From contig UBQW01000024.1 in assembly GCA_900467745.1 (NCBI GenBank), positions 35,149 to 99,148 on the forward strand: DNA of 64,000 bases, read 5' to 3'. Below are positions 55,423-64,000 of the stretch, in pieces. The stretch's first letter is position 1, and the number at the start of each line of letters is the position of its first letter. This DNA is from Hyphomicrobiales bacterium (GTDB lineage: Bacteria; Pseudomonadota; Alphaproteobacteria; Rhizobiales; Rhizobiaceae). A program made the position numbers and the translations under genes. The notes under the pieces are model-generated. The model saw only the letters and a program-made list of their open reading frames with translations. It had not been told where the DNA came from and ran no database searches.

Positions 55423-55767
55423 TTAGACGCCCGCTAAAAGAGCGGCGATCTTCGCCAATGCTTCGATCACCTTGACAGCAGTCTCGGCCGTTTTCACGAG
55501 ATCGGCGATCTCCTTCGAAACCTCGTCCAGTATTTGCTTTGCGCGTTTGATTGCATCGGTAATCGGCTCGTATTGTTTCCTGCTGCTTTTCAGCCTCTCG
55601 GCGGTCAATGCATCCAGTTCAGCCTCAAGCATATTGCTGATCTCGATGCATCGCTTGGCCGCCTCTGCATTCTTCGCATCGCCGCTGGCCTCCGCCATGA
55701 GCTCCATGCCTTTGCGAATTCGCTCATAAGCGGCTCGGTAGCTGATCGTCTTCGTTGCAGCAATCAT
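55423..55767 (-). CDS. Helical protein of unknown function paired with a lipoprotein
   Basis: This 114-residue protein is almost wholly alpha-helical (AAYERIRKGMELMAEASGDAKNAEAAKRCIEISNML; EIADLVKTAETAVKVIEALAKIAALLAGV) with a hydrophobic C-terminal helix that could insert into or lie on a membrane. There is no signal peptide. It starts 6 bases after the lipoprotein stop and is surely co-transcribed with it. Lower GC content than the flanks hints at acquisition. No family is recognised. Confidence 0.7.
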   Translation of the reverse strand: MIAATKTISYRAAYERIRKGMELMAEASGDAKNAEAAKRCIEISNMLEAELDALTAERLKSSRKQYEPITDAIKRAKQILDEVSKEIADLVKTAETAVKVIEALAKIAALLAGV

Positions 55768-55773
55768 CGCTGG

Positions 55774-56682
55774 TTATCCTTTCGCGGGCAGGAATGGTTT
55801 GACCGCCGCTTGCAGGTCCTTCACGGCGTCGATGAAGCGTTCCAGCGTCAACGGGTTCGGCTTGTTCTCGGCCAGTTCCTTGTGCGCCGCGACGAAACGG
55901 TCAAGCAGGACCTCGTATCGAGGTCGTTCTCCGGGGGTGGTCAGGAAGGGCGCGAAGGCAGCCTCCATATCCTGTCGTTCTTTCAGGAAGTCGCGATAGG
56001 AGCGATATCGCACGCCGACATCGGCGGGACTGTGCGCATCGGGGGCGCCGCGAATCTGCTTCAGCATGGCTGCCTGCTGTCGCTGCCATGTCGAATACTT
56101 GGCATCGATATTGTCCGCCACTAGCGCAAAATCTGCTGCCAACAACGCTCTGCCCTTCACGATCGACGGATGAGCCTTCTCGATGACCAACTGTATCCGC
56201 CGGTATTGCAATTCGGTGATAACCTTGCGGGCGACGAGCACGGTTGTACCGCCGACGGGTTGGAAATTCTTCGTTTTGGCAGTCTCCGGAATGGCGTCTC
56301 CGACGGCTTTCTGCAGGTTGGTTAGGGCGTTGCCGAGATCGTCGCCCGCAACACCGGCCGCAGCCTTGGCAAGGGCTGCGCCGTATTCGGAGAGAGCCTG
56401 CGCGAAAGCTATCCTGTGGCCCCATTCGGCATCGACCGGAGACGGCTTCGCTTTCGGCGGCGGATAAGCGGAAGACGCATCGCCTAGAGCAAACAGAAAC
56501 GCCTGCTGTTCGACGGCAAGCCGTTGACCGATCGCGCTTCGCATTGCCCCCGTGTTCCTGGCGGCATCCGCGACCGCCGCCGTCGCCACGCCGAATTCCT
56601 GAATATCTTCAGCATCGATAGACCCGCAGCCGGCCAAAGCCGTGGCCGCCAGCAACGCCAGCACCCGCAATCGTTTCAACAT
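55774..56682 (-). CDS. Lipoprotein of unknown function
   Basis: This 302-residue protein has a lipoprotein signal with lipobox LAGC (Cys19; MLKRLRVLALLAATALAGC). The mature part is largely helical with no recognised domain; FLFALGDASSAYPPPKAKPSP and VDAEWGHRIAFAQALSEYGAALAKAAAG are landmarks. It is the first gene of a two-gene unit with the small helical protein. It may anchor that protein or be its envelope partner; this is inference from context only. Confidence 0.8.
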   Translation of the reverse strand: MLKRLRVLALLAATALAGCGSIDAEDIQEFGVATAAVADAARNTGAMRSAIGQRLAVEQQAFLFALGDASSAYPPPKAKPSPVDAEWGHRIAFAQALSEYGAALAKAAAGVAGDDLGNALTNLQKAVGDAIPETAKTKNFQPVGGTTVLVARKVITELQYRRIQLVIEKAHPSIVKGRALLAADFALVADNIDAKYSTWQRQQAAMLKQIRGAPDAHSPADVGVRYRSYRDFLKERQDMEAAFAPFLTTPGERPRYEVLLDRFVAAHKELAENKPNPLTLERFIDAVKDLQAAVKPFLPAKG

Positions 56683-56895
56683 GGATTGTTCCCCTAACCT
56701 TGGCTAGAGTTAGCACGTTGCCGATTGCAAACAACAAATCGACAACAACCCAAGATCGCATCTCCAGTTGCATCAGGCTGTACCGCGCGCCTGTAATATT
56801 TCCATCATCGACAGCAGCGAGAATATGAGTGCGGGAATCGATTATCCGGCGCCCGCCCGGAGCGGTGCGCCTATGGCGCGGATGGAAGTCGGATC

Positions 56896-58068
56896 ATGTT
56901 GCAACGCCTGCAAAATGCCAGCGATGGCGAAAACGTCGCCGCCTTGCCGATGGGCAAGCCGGAGCGGCTGGTCATCGTCACGGATGCCTGGCATCCGCAG
57001 GTCAACGGCGTCGTCCGCTCGATCGAAAACACCAATCGCGAGCTCGCGAAAATCGGCGTCGAGGTGGCGATGGTGACGCCGCAGGGGTTCCGCAACATCC
57101 CCTGCCCGACCTATCCCGAAATCCGCCTGTCGATCGCCCGCTACCGCAGCGTTGCCCGCGAAATCGCCAAGCACAAGCCGTCCTACGTCCATATCGCCAC
57201 CGAAGGCCCGCTGGGACTGACGGCGCGGCGCTGGTGCCTGAAGAACCGTATGCCGTTCTCCACCAGCTATCACACCCGCTTTCCCGAATACGTCGCCGCA
57301 CGGCTCCCCATTCCGAAGAGCTGGCTCTACGCCTTCGTCAAGTGGTTCCACAATTCCGGCGCCGGCTGCATGGTGGCGACGCCCTCTTTGGCGCGCGAGC
57401 TTTCCGAAAAGGGCATCCGCAACCTGATGCCCTGGAGCCGCGGCATCGACGCCAATCAGTTCCACCCAGCCGAGCTCGAGGAAAAGCCTTTCGGCCTTTC
57501 CCGCCCGATCTTCATGACGGTCGGCCGCGTGGCGCTGGAAAAGAACCTGCCGGCCTTTCTCGATCTCGATCTTCCCGGCTCTAAGGTCGTCGTCGGCGAT
57601 GGCCCGGCCCGCGCCGAGCTCGAGAAGCGCTATCCGGATGTGCATTTCACCGGCCTCAAGGTCGGCCCGGAACTGGCGGCGATCTATGCCCAGGCCGACG
57701 TCTTCGTCTTCCCGTCGCTGACCGATACCTTCGGCAACACCATCCTCGAGGCGCTGGCCTCGGGCGTCCCCGTCGCCGCCTACCCGGTCACCGGCCCGCT
57801 CGACATCATCGGCGAGGACAGCGAGGTCGGCGCGCTCGACGACGACCTGCGTATCGCCTGCCTCGCGGCGCTCTCCGCCTCGCGAGAAAAGGCCCGCGAA
57901 CTCGCCGTCCAATATTCCTGGGAAGCGGCAACGCTGCAGTTCATCACCAACATCCGCGCCGCCAACGGGGTGATCACGCCGAAGTGGAAGAAAGCCTGGC
58001 AATACGCCGCCAAATCCCTGCCGCGCAACAAGCGCCTCGGCGATGGCGATGCGGCAACGATGGTGTAA
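56896..58068 (+). CDS. GT4-type glycosyltransferase
   Basis: This 390-residue GT-B enzyme has an N-terminal RLVIVTDAWHPQVNGVVRSIENTNREL and the C-terminal donor-site block SLTDTFGNTILEALASGVPVAAYPV. MTVGRVALEKNLPAFLDL lies between. The pattern fits the GT4 mannosyl/glucosyl transferases, including those that make glycolipids in Agrobacterium under phosphate limitation; that specificity is only a possibility. There is no membrane segment. It is convergent with an MFS gene 3 bases away. Confidence 0.88.
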   Translation: MLQRLQNASDGENVAALPMGKPERLVIVTDAWHPQVNGVVRSIENTNRELAKIGVEVAMVTPQGFRNIPCPTYPEIRLSIARYRSVAREIAKHKPSYVHIATEGPLGLTARRWCLKNRMPFSTSYHTRFPEYVAARLPIPKSWLYAFVKWFHNSGAGCMVATPSLARELSEKGIRNLMPWSRGIDANQFHPAELEEKPFGLSRPIFMTVGRVALEKNLPAFLDLDLPGSKVVVGDGPARAELEKRYPDVHFTGLKVGPELAAIYAQADVFVFPSLTDTFGNTILEALASGVPVAAYPVTGPLDIIGEDSEVGALDDDLRIACLAALSASREKARELAVQYSWEAATLQFITNIRAANGVITPKWKKAWQYAAKSLPRNKRLGDGDAATMV

Positions 58069-58071
58069 ACC

Positions 58072-59334
58072 CTACTCCGCAGTCCCCACCACCTGACGCC
58101 CCCGCTCACCCGGCAGCGGCGGAAACGCCAGCGCGATCGCGGCAGCACCCAACCCCACCAGCGCCGAGCCGATGAACAGCCAGGAGTAATTGGCGAAGTG
58201 ATCGAAGATCCAGCCGCCGATCAGCGGGCCGAAGGCCATGCCGAGGCTGGAGAGCATGGTGGCGGCGCCGAAGACGGTGCCGATGATCTTCTGGCCGAAA
58301 TATTCGCGCGCCAGCACCGCATAGAGCGGCATGACGCCGCCATAGGCGCTGCCGAAGATTATCGCCAGCGCGTAGAATTCTCCGAGCCGGCTGACGAAGA
58401 GATAGCCCATCAGCGCAATCGCCTGGATCAGCAGCCCGCCGACGATCACAGGCTTGACGCCGACACGATCGGCAAGCGAGCCGTAGATCAACCGGCCGCC
58501 GAGCCCCGCCAGCCCCTCGACGCTGTAGATGCTGACGGCTGCCATCGGCGCCACGCCGCAGATCGTCGCGTAGCTCACCATATGGAAGATCGGCCCGGAA
58601 TGCGCCGCACAGCAGGCGAAGAAGGTGAGCCCAAGCACGATGAACTGTGGCGACCGGAACACGTCGGAGAGCCGCGCACTGCCCCGCTCCGCCGGCAATG
58701 AGCCCATGGCCGTCGCGCCACCAACCGGCGCTGCGCCAACATCATCGTCGGCACTCTCGGGCGCGCGCCGCACCAGCAGTGCGGCCGGAAGCAACAGCAC
58801 CCAGGCGCCGATGCCGATGATCAGCATCGCGGTGCGCCAGTCATAGGCCGAGATCAGGTAGCGGGCGAAGGGCGAGATGGTCATCGGCGCCACGCCCATG
58901 CCGGCCGAGACCAGCGAGACGGCAAGGCCGCGATGCTCGTCGAACCATGCCGTGGTCGCCGCGATCATCGGCGCGAAGAAGGTGCTGGCGGCGATGCCGA
59001 CGAGGATGCCGTAGGTCAGCTGGAATTGCAGGAGCGTGACCGCCCGGCTGGAAAGCACCAGCGCCAGCCCGAGCAGTGCGGCGCCCACAAGCACCACGGC
59101 GCGCGGCCCGAAGCGATCGCTCGCAGCGCCCCAGACGAAACCACCGATGCCCATGACGATGAAATTGAGCGTCATCGCGCTGGCGATGCCGATATGCGAC
59201 CAGCCGGTATCGAGCGCGATCGGCTCCTGGAAGATCGCCAGCGAAAACATCGCCCCCAGCGCGACGCAGGTCATCAGCGCCCCCGCTGCCACGATCACCC
59301 ACCGATAGGACCCCTGATGCGAATGGCTCATCAT
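58072..59334 (-). CDS. MFS transporter, monocarboxylate/OFA-like
   Basis: This 420-residue protein has 12 membrane segments, the loop GAASDRFGPRAVVLVGA (2-3 signature) and a matching YGSLADRVGVKPVIVGG in the second half. ALGAMFSLAIFQEPIALDTGWS at the first periplasmic loop is typical of OFA/monocarboxylate-like transporters. The substrate may be a short carboxylate. The 244-base gap downstream to the next gene is AT-rich near 59490-59560. Confidence 0.88.
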   Translation of the reverse strand: MMSHSHQGSYRWVIVAAGALMTCVALGAMFSLAIFQEPIALDTGWSHIGIASAMTLNFIVMGIGGFVWGAASDRFGPRAVVLVGAALLGLALVLSSRAVTLLQFQLTYGILVGIAASTFFAPMIAATTAWFDEHRGLAVSLVSAGMGVAPMTISPFARYLISAYDWRTAMLIIGIGAWVLLLPAALLVRRAPESADDDVGAAPVGGATAMGSLPAERGSARLSDVFRSPQFIVLGLTFFACCAAHSGPIFHMVSYATICGVAPMAAVSIYSVEGLAGLGGRLIYGSLADRVGVKPVIVGGLLIQAIALMGYLFVSRLGEFYALAIIFGSAYGGVMPLYAVLAREYFGQKIIGTVFGAATMLSSLGMAFGPLIGGWIFDHFANYSWLFIGSALVGLGAAAIALAFPPLPGERGRQVVGTAE

Positions 59335-59578
59335 CGTGCACCTCCCTGTGCGAACCGATCCGGCGCGGATGCCCTATAAAAGGCGATCCATGCCCTCCCC
59401 ATCAAGACGTCTGGCGGCTGCCGCATCCGACAGCCTGTCACATAATCTTCAAGAATTGCCCTTCCGGCGGGCAGCCCCGGCGGCCTTTATACCAAAAATA
59501 GTCATACATATTAAATCAGGATTATTAGACAAACACAGGTCGGCGTGAGATTCTTTCCATGTAGAATCAGGGCGCAAC

Positions 59579-59812
59579 ATGGCTGACGAACGTTATCTGT
59601 ATGATTCGAAGTCGCACAAGGCGGTCATGTACCAGGCCGGCGAACACCTGTTTTCGCTATCTGGAAGTAAAGCCGAGCACTGGATTTCGGGAGACTATAT
59701 TTTTTCCATGGAGACCCAGGCGATAAGCTTCTGGATTCTTGGAAACGACGTCTATGGCCACGTCGGCAACGGCGAACTCACCCGCGAACCAATTTATTAC
59801 TTCGCCGGCTGA
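59579..59812 (+). CDS. Small beta-rich protein, possibly 4-fold beta-flower type
   Basis: This 77-residue protein is built of short similar units (LYDSKSHKAVMYQAGEHLFSL; IFSMETQAISFWILGNDVYGH), a pattern that recalls the 4-fold beta-flower family. There is no signal peptide. Its GC content is clearly lower than that of its neighbours and the upstream region is AT-rich, suggesting recent acquisition. The function is unknown and the family assignment is tentative. Confidence 0.6.
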   Translation: MADERYLYDSKSHKAVMYQAGEHLFSLSGSKAEHWISGDYIFSMETQAISFWILGNDVYGHVGNGELTREPIYYFAG

Positions 59813-59891
59813 GACAGCCCATCTTCATCGGTAAGGAGTCGGAGTGCGGGCACAGCCTTGGCTGCACCCGACATGTCACCAGGCCAAGCTG

Positions 59892-61331
59892 CTACTTGGC
59901 AGGCTGCGGCTTGCGTCGTCCGCCGCTCTTGGATTCGTACGGATTGTCCTTCTCGCGATACATGATCCGGATCGGCACGCCGGGCATGTTGAAATCCGTA
60001 CGCAGGCTGTTGACCAGATAGCGCGTGTAGGATTCCGGCAGCGCGTCGGCGCGGGTGCAGGAGATCATGAAGGCCGGCGGGCGGGCCTTGACCTGGGTCA
60101 TGTACTTCAGCTTCAGGCGGCGGCCCGAAACGGCTGGTGGTGGATGCTGCGTCGTGATCGAATCCAGCCAGCGGTTCAGCTTGGCGGTCGAGATGCGGCG
60201 GTTCCACGTCATGTCCGTATCGATGATCGACTGCATCAGCTTGTCGAGGCCGCGGCCGGTCTGGCCGGAGATCGGCACGGCGCGGATGCCGCGTGCCTGC
60301 GGCAAAAGCCGCTCGGTCTTTTCACGCAGGTCCGCCAGAAGCGCCTGCGGCTCGTCGATCAGGTCCCACTTGTTGAAGGCGAGAACGGCGGCGCGTCCCT
60401 CGCGAACCACGAGGTCGACCAGCTGCAGGTCCTGCTTCTCGAACGGAATGGTCGCGTCGAAGACGATGACCACGGTTTCGGCGAAGCGGATGGAGCGCAA
60501 GGAATCGGCGACCGACAGCTTCTCGAGCTTCTCGGTGACGCGCGCCTTGCGGCGCATGCCCGCCGTGTCGAACATCTTGATCGTGCGGCCGTTCCAGTCC
60601 CACTCGACGGAAATGCTGTCGCGGGTAATGCCGGCCTCGGGGCCGGTCAGCAAGCGGTCCTCGCCGAGGAAGCGGTTGATCAGCGTCGACTTGCCGGCAT
60701 TCGGGCGGCCGATGATCGCCACGCGCAGCGGCTTGGTGTCGTCATATTCGGGCTCGTAGTCCTCGTCCTCTTCCATCTCGTGGGGAAGATTGACGTTGGT
60801 CTCGGCGATGTCTTCCTTCGGCGGATAAGCGCGATCCTCGCCGACCGCTTCCACGATCGCGTCGCGCAGGTCGAGCATGCCCTGCCCGTGTTCGGCCGAA
60901 ATCGGCACCGGCTCGCCGAGGCCGAGCGTATAGGCGTCGTAGAAACCGCCGTCGGAGCCCTTGGCTTCCGACTTGTTGGCGACGAGGACAACAGGCTTGC
61001 CGCGACGGCGCAGCATCTCGGCCAGTTCCTTGTCGACGGGCGTGAGGCCGAACTTGGCATCGACCACGAAGAGCGAGATATCGGCCTCGTCGATCGCCGC
61101 TTCCGTCTGGGCGCGCATGCGGCCCTGCAGGCTCTCGGCCTCGGCCTTTTCGAGACCGGCGGTGTCGATGATGGTGAAGGTCAGCCCCATCAGGCGCGCG
61201 TCGCCGGGACGGCGGTCGCGGGTGACGCCGGGCGTGTCGTCGACAAGCGCCAGCTTCTTTCCGACCAGCCGGTTGAAAAGCGTCGACTTGCCGACATTCG
61301 GGCGACCGACGATCGCGACCGTAAAGCTCAT
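59892..61331 (-). CDS. der: Ribosome-assembly GTPase Der
   Basis: This 479-residue protein has two tandem GTPase domains, each with G1 (GRPNVGKST at 8-16; GRPNAGKST near 213-221), followed by G3 ([18 protein letters not shown]) and G4 (NKSE; NKWD). The C-terminal KH-like domain (about 370-460, [14 protein letters not shown]) binds rRNA. Der is needed for 50S assembly. A 15-base gap separates it from the upstream YfgM-like gene, a conserved pairing. Confidence 0.97.
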   Translation of the reverse strand: MSFTVAIVGRPNVGKSTLFNRLVGKKLALVDDTPGVTRDRRPGDARLMGLTFTIIDTAGLEKAEAESLQGRMRAQTEAAIDEADISLFVVDAKFGLTPVDKELAEMLRRRGKPVVLVANKSEAKGSDGGFYDAYTLGLGEPVPISAEHGQGMLDLRDAIVEAVGEDRAYPPKEDIAETNVNLPHEMEEDEDYEPEYDDTKPLRVAIIGRPNAGKSTLINRFLGEDRLLTGPEAGITRDSISVEWDWNGRTIKMFDTAGMRRKARVTEKLEKLSVADSLRSIRFAETVVIVFDATIPFEKQDLQLVDLVVREGRAAVLAFNKWDLIDEPQALLADLREKTERLLPQARGIRAVPISGQTGRGLDKLMQSIIDTDMTWNRRISTAKLNRWLDSITTQHPPPAVSGRRLKLKYMTQVKARPPAFMISCTRADALPESYTRYLVNSLRTDFNMPGVPIRIMYREKDNPYESKSGGRRKPQPAK

Positions 61332-61346
61332 TGAAATACCCTAAAC

Positions 61347-62030
61347 TCAGCCCTGTGCGGCGGGCGCCTTGCCGGATGCGGTGATGTTATCAAGCATCAT
61401 CTGGGCGCGATTGGCAACATTGCGCGGTGACTGCGCATCGTCGGCGATCGCCTGGTACCACTGGCGGGCCTGAGCCATGTTGCCGGCCTTGTAGGCGGCA
61501 AGGCCGAGCGCTTCGCGAGCGGAGTGGCGGAATGCATTGGTCGGAACGGCCATTTCCTCGACCTGTGCCGAGACCTGCTCATAGGTGCCGTTTTCGATCA
61601 GCAGCCATGCGGCGCGCATCTTGGCGGCATCGCGGATCGGGGCCGGCGCCTTGGCGTCCTTGCCGATCACGTCGAAGGCGGCGATGGCGCCCGTCGCGTC
61701 ACCCTTCTGGGCAAGCACGGAGGCGGCACGCAGACGGGCCAGGATCGGATAGTCGCCGTGACCTTCCTTCTCGAGCTTCTCGAGCGCTGTCAGCGCCTCG
61801 TCGCTCTTGTTTTCGTCGGCAAGCTTCATGGCGGCAATGAACTGGTCGCCGGTGCCGGACGACTGGTTGTTGTCCCAATACTGGAACACCTTGTAGCCGA
61901 CAGTGCCGAGAACGATGAGGACGGCCAGCACGATCAGGTAGCGGCCGAAACGCTGCCACGCACCCTTCATCTGGTCCGAACGCAGTTCCTCATTGACCTC
62001 ACGAATGAAGCTATCGTCGTTGAATGCCAT
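61347..62030 (-). CDS. YfgM-like TPR membrane protein
   Basis: This 227-residue protein has a cytoplasmic N-terminus (FIREVNEELRSDQMKGAWQRFGR), one membrane helix at about 31-49, and a periplasmic TPR-like domain (DEALTALEKLEKEGHGDYPILARLRAASVLAQKGDATGAI). This fits the YfgM/TPR_21 family, linked to the Sec translocon and periplasmic chaperones. The link to der directly downstream matches the yfgM-bamB-der neighbourhood of other proteobacteria, with bamB absent here. Confidence 0.9.
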   Translation of the reverse strand: MAFNDDSFIREVNEELRSDQMKGAWQRFGRYLIVLAVLIVLGTVGYKVFQYWDNNQSSGTGDQFIAAMKLADENKSDEALTALEKLEKEGHGDYPILARLRAASVLAQKGDATGAIAAFDVIGKDAKAPAPIRDAAKMRAAWLLIENGTYEQVSAQVEEMAVPTNAFRHSAREALGLAAYKAGNMAQARQWYQAIADDAQSPRNVANRAQMMLDNITASGKAPAAQG

Positions 62031-62134
62031 TCTCGTCTCCGGCAGCGGATATGCAAAATCATGCGGGTTGCACGCACATTGTCGGGCCTTCTACCCCATT
62101 TTGCATCCGTTGTAAGGGGGATGTGAAAGAATCG

Positions 62135-62719
62135 TCACATCACAAGCGGAGAAACGCCGATCACCAGTTCGTGCAGCTTGAACAGGATGACCGCCCAGAG
62201 CACCACGCCGATGACGACAGCATAGAGGTCATACTTGGCCGAGACGAACACCGGCAGCTTGATTTCCCCATTGCGCAGCCGCTGCTTCATCGAGATCCGG
62301 AGCAGCACCGCCCAGGCGAGGAAGGCCACGAACAGCACGATCGCCTCCGGCTCGCCATTGGCGAGAAGATGCGACAGCGCCCAGATCTTGATCGCCACCA
62401 GAAGCGGAAACTTGAGCTTGGCGCGGATATGCCCGGCGGGCAGGAAGCCCGCCACCAGACAGATCATCGCGATCAGCATCAGGGTCAGCGTGATATGCGC
62501 CATCCAGATCGGCGGATTGTAGAGCGTGCCATACATGCCGCGCGCCTGATCGAAGGCGTAGGCGAGGAACAGCAACGTCACGATGCTGAGGATGCCATGC
62601 ACGGCGCCCCAGACCGGCTTGCCGAGCTTGTCGATCATCGACCGGCGGAAATCCGGCACGATGACGCGGATCAGGTGAAGGCCGATAAAGAGGATGAGGC
62701 TCAAGATGAGAAGCTGCAT
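62135..62719 (-). CDS. NnrU family membrane protein
   Basis: This 194-residue protein has about five or six membrane segments. MQLLILSLILFIGLHLIRVIVPDFRRSMIDKLGKPVWGAVHGILSI is a clear NnrU start, and ISLHMANGEP-like residues (ALSHLLANGEPEAIVLF) match the family core. NnrU proteins are linked to nitrogen-oxide metabolism in denitrifiers but occur widely; no nitrite or nitric oxide reductase is nearby. The internal ATG at MQLLIL was chosen. Confidence 0.88.
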   Translation of the reverse strand: MQLLILSLILFIGLHLIRVIVPDFRRSMIDKLGKPVWGAVHGILSIVTLLFLAYAFDQARGMYGTLYNPPIWMAHITLTLMLIAMICLVAGFLPAGHIRAKLKFPLLVAIKIWALSHLLANGEPEAIVLFVAFLAWAVLLRISMKQRLRNGEIKLPVFVSAKYDLYAVVIGVVLWAVILFKLHELVIGVSPLVM

Positions 62720-62841
62720 CGCTAAATTCCTGTTTTGACTATGAGACAGGCTTATCGTCGTGAGCAGGAAAATGCCAGCGGCACCGCAGCTTCGCCTCAA
62801 TTCTGTAACAGAAAAGCCCGAAACAAATCGTCGCGGTGCCC

Positions 62842-63900
62842 ATGTCTACTTTGATGTCTGGTTTTATCTCTCGTTCCTGTCTTTCCCTTTCGCTTGCCCT
62901 CTCGCTGCTTGCGCCGGCAATTGCCCCGGCGCTCGCCCAGACGGCCGACGGCGCCGCAAACGCCAACCCGGCGACGAAACCAAAACAGCTCGTCATGATC
63001 TCCTTCGACGGCGCCCACGACAACGCGCTGTGGCAGAAGAGCCGCGAGATGGCCGCCAGGAACGGCGCGCATTTCACGTACTTTCTCTCCTGCACCTTCC
63101 TGATGAACAAGGAGATGAAGAAGGCCTACCAGGCGCCGCACCAGAAGCCCGGCCGCTCCAACATCGGCTTCGCCCAGAGCGACGACGAGATCCGCGAGCG
63201 CCTCGGCAACATCTGGCACGCCCATCTCGAGGGCCACGACATCTCCAGCCACGCCTGCGGCCATTTCGACGGTCGCCAGTGGAGCGAGGCCGACTGGTCG
63301 GACGAATACGCCACCTTCCACCGGACGCTGAAGAACGCCTGGAAGGGCGTCGATCTGGAAGAGCCGAAGGGCTGGCAGGATCTGGTCGACCACGGCATCC
63401 ACGGTTTTCGCGCCCCTTATCTGTCGGCGACCGCGGGCGCCGACATGATCGCCGCCGAAAAGAAGGCCGGCTTCACCTATGACGCCAGCCTCGTCACCAA
63501 GGGTCCGGCCATGCCGGTCGAGGAAGGCGGCATCATCCGCTTCGGCCTGCCCTTGATCCCCGAGGGCCCGCGCGACCGCCCGATCGTCGGCATGGACTAC
63601 AACCTCTTCGTCCGCCACTCCAAGGGCGAGGAAGACAAGGCCGACAGCAAGGAATTCGAAGACCGCGCCTACGCGGCCTTCAGCCGCGCCTTCGACAAGC
63701 AATACGCCGGCGACCGCATTCCGCTGCAGCTGGGCTTCCACTTCGTGGAGATGAACGGCGGCGCCTACTGGCGGGCGCTTGACCGGCTGGTGAGCGATGT
63801 CTGCCATCGCCAAGATGTGGCGTGTGTGAGCTATTCGGAGGCGATCCCTGTGATCAAGGCGCGCGGCAAGCTGCAGGGGACGCCGGCTTCGGGGTTGTGA
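62842..63900 (+). CDS. Secreted polysaccharide deacetylase
   Basis: This 352-residue protein starts at the ATG (a GTG 6 bases upstream is in frame) and has a signal peptide ending near PALAQ. The NodB-like fold is shown by MISFDGAHD (Asp56, Asp60 region), HDISSHACGHFD (metal His residues) and GFRAPYLSAT. It removes N- or O-acetyl groups from an envelope glycan in the periplasm; the exact substrate is unknown. Confidence 0.88.
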   Translation: MSTLMSGFISRSCLSLSLALSLLAPAIAPALAQTADGAANANPATKPKQLVMISFDGAHDNALWQKSREMAARNGAHFTYFLSCTFLMNKEMKKAYQAPHQKPGRSNIGFAQSDDEIRERLGNIWHAHLEGHDISSHACGHFDGRQWSEADWSDEYATFHRTLKNAWKGVDLEEPKGWQDLVDHGIHGFRAPYLSATAGADMIAAEKKAGFTYDASLVTKGPAMPVEEGGIIRFGLPLIPEGPRDRPIVGMDYNLFVRHSKGEEDKADSKEFEDRAYAAFSRAFDKQYAGDRIPLQLGFHFVEMNGGAYWRALDRLVSDVCHRQDVACVSYSEAIPVIKARGKLQGTPASGL

Positions 63901-63912
63901 TTTTTTTGGGGG

Positions 63913-64000
63913 GGCTCGGTTAGCTAGGCGTTCCGCCACAAGGTTACTCCGCGCGCATCTGCCTGCCATTGAACGTTTTACCGTGTGATACCCCCCTCTG
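63913..64000. repeat. Palindromic intergenic repeat, family B, copy 3 (cut by window edge)
   Basis: GTGTGATACCCCCCTCTG at 63983-64000 is the reverse complement of the right end of copies 1 and 2 (CAGAGGGGGTATCACAC), so this copy is inverted. GGCTCGGTTAGCTAG at 63914-63928 resembles the reverse complement of their outer flank (CTAGCAAACCGAGCC), but about 55 unrelated bases separate it from the arm. Only the first arm is inside the window. Confidence 0.6.

Overview
The window is a high-GC, gene-dense chromosomal segment from a Rhizobium-type alphaproteobacterium (Rhizobiaceae). The assignment rests on a fused trpE(G) gene preceded by a WWW leader-peptide attenuator, a choXWV choline transporter, a NolR-like ArsR regulator, rhizobial promoters of the CTTGNN-N17-CTANNN type, and palindromic intergenic repeats of the kind seen in rhizobia. 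No rRNA, tRNA, CRISPR array, prophage or insertion sequence was seen. Most genes are housekeeping, transport or small regulator/enzyme pairs.

Layout. 0-5.3 kb: the 3' part of a BatA/DUF4159 operon, open at the left edge, followed by a GNAT. 5.3-13.4 kb: metabolite transport and detoxification (MFS, GNAT, AraC divergent to an SDR, LysR divergent to an aldo/keto reductase, glutathionyl-hydroquinone reductase, Nudix). 13.5-16.6 kb: a metallophosphoesterase, then a secreted TPR protein, an ECF sigma factor and its membrane anti-sigma factor. 16.7-21 kb: leuA, a BenE transporter and a ClpP paralogue, with two copies of one palindromic repeat. 21-29.3 kb: a DUF2076 protein, a SASA-type esterase, a GT25 glycosyltransferase, queF with a cation-efflux gene, an isochorismatase divergent to a GlxA-type regulator broken by an in-frame TGA, a PPOX protein and a DUF2161 nuclease-like protein. 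29.3-30.5 kb: a GNAT gene bracketed by two copies of a second palindromic repeat.

30.5-38.9 kb: trpE(G) with a complete leader/attenuator, a TonB-dependent haem-type receptor with a candidate RirA (IRO) box, an extensin-like secreted protein, fhs, and a UPF0114 membrane protein. 39-43 kb: a LuxR solo lacking the usual AHL-contact residues, two conserved unknowns (DUF2333 and a coiled-coil protein) and tdk. 43-48.9 kb: choXWV, a HugZ/PPOX protein, a nolR homologue with a candidate autoregulatory site, and a branched-chain amino-acid binding protein. 48.9-52.6 kb: a Tat-exported alpha/beta hydrolase divergent to an OhrR-type MarR regulator across two TATCGCGATA palindromes, adenine deaminase, and an antitoxin-like remnant. 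52.6-64 kb: alpha-glucosidase, KDG kinase, an unknown lipoprotein/helical-protein pair, a GT4 glycosyltransferase, an MFS transporter, a small possible beta-flower protein, der with a YfgM-like gene, an NnrU-family protein and a secreted polysaccharide deacetylase. A third copy of the second repeat runs off the right edge.

The parts with the clearest regulatory logic are the trp attenuator, the divergent OhrR/hydrolase pair, and the choXWV operon with a hairpin between binding protein and permease. I did not find a convincing wholly new multigene system. The best candidates for undescribed biology are the lipoprotein/helical pair at 55.4-56.7 kb, the OhrR-type switch paired with a hydrolase instead of ohr, and the LuxR solo with a non-canonical ligand pocket.
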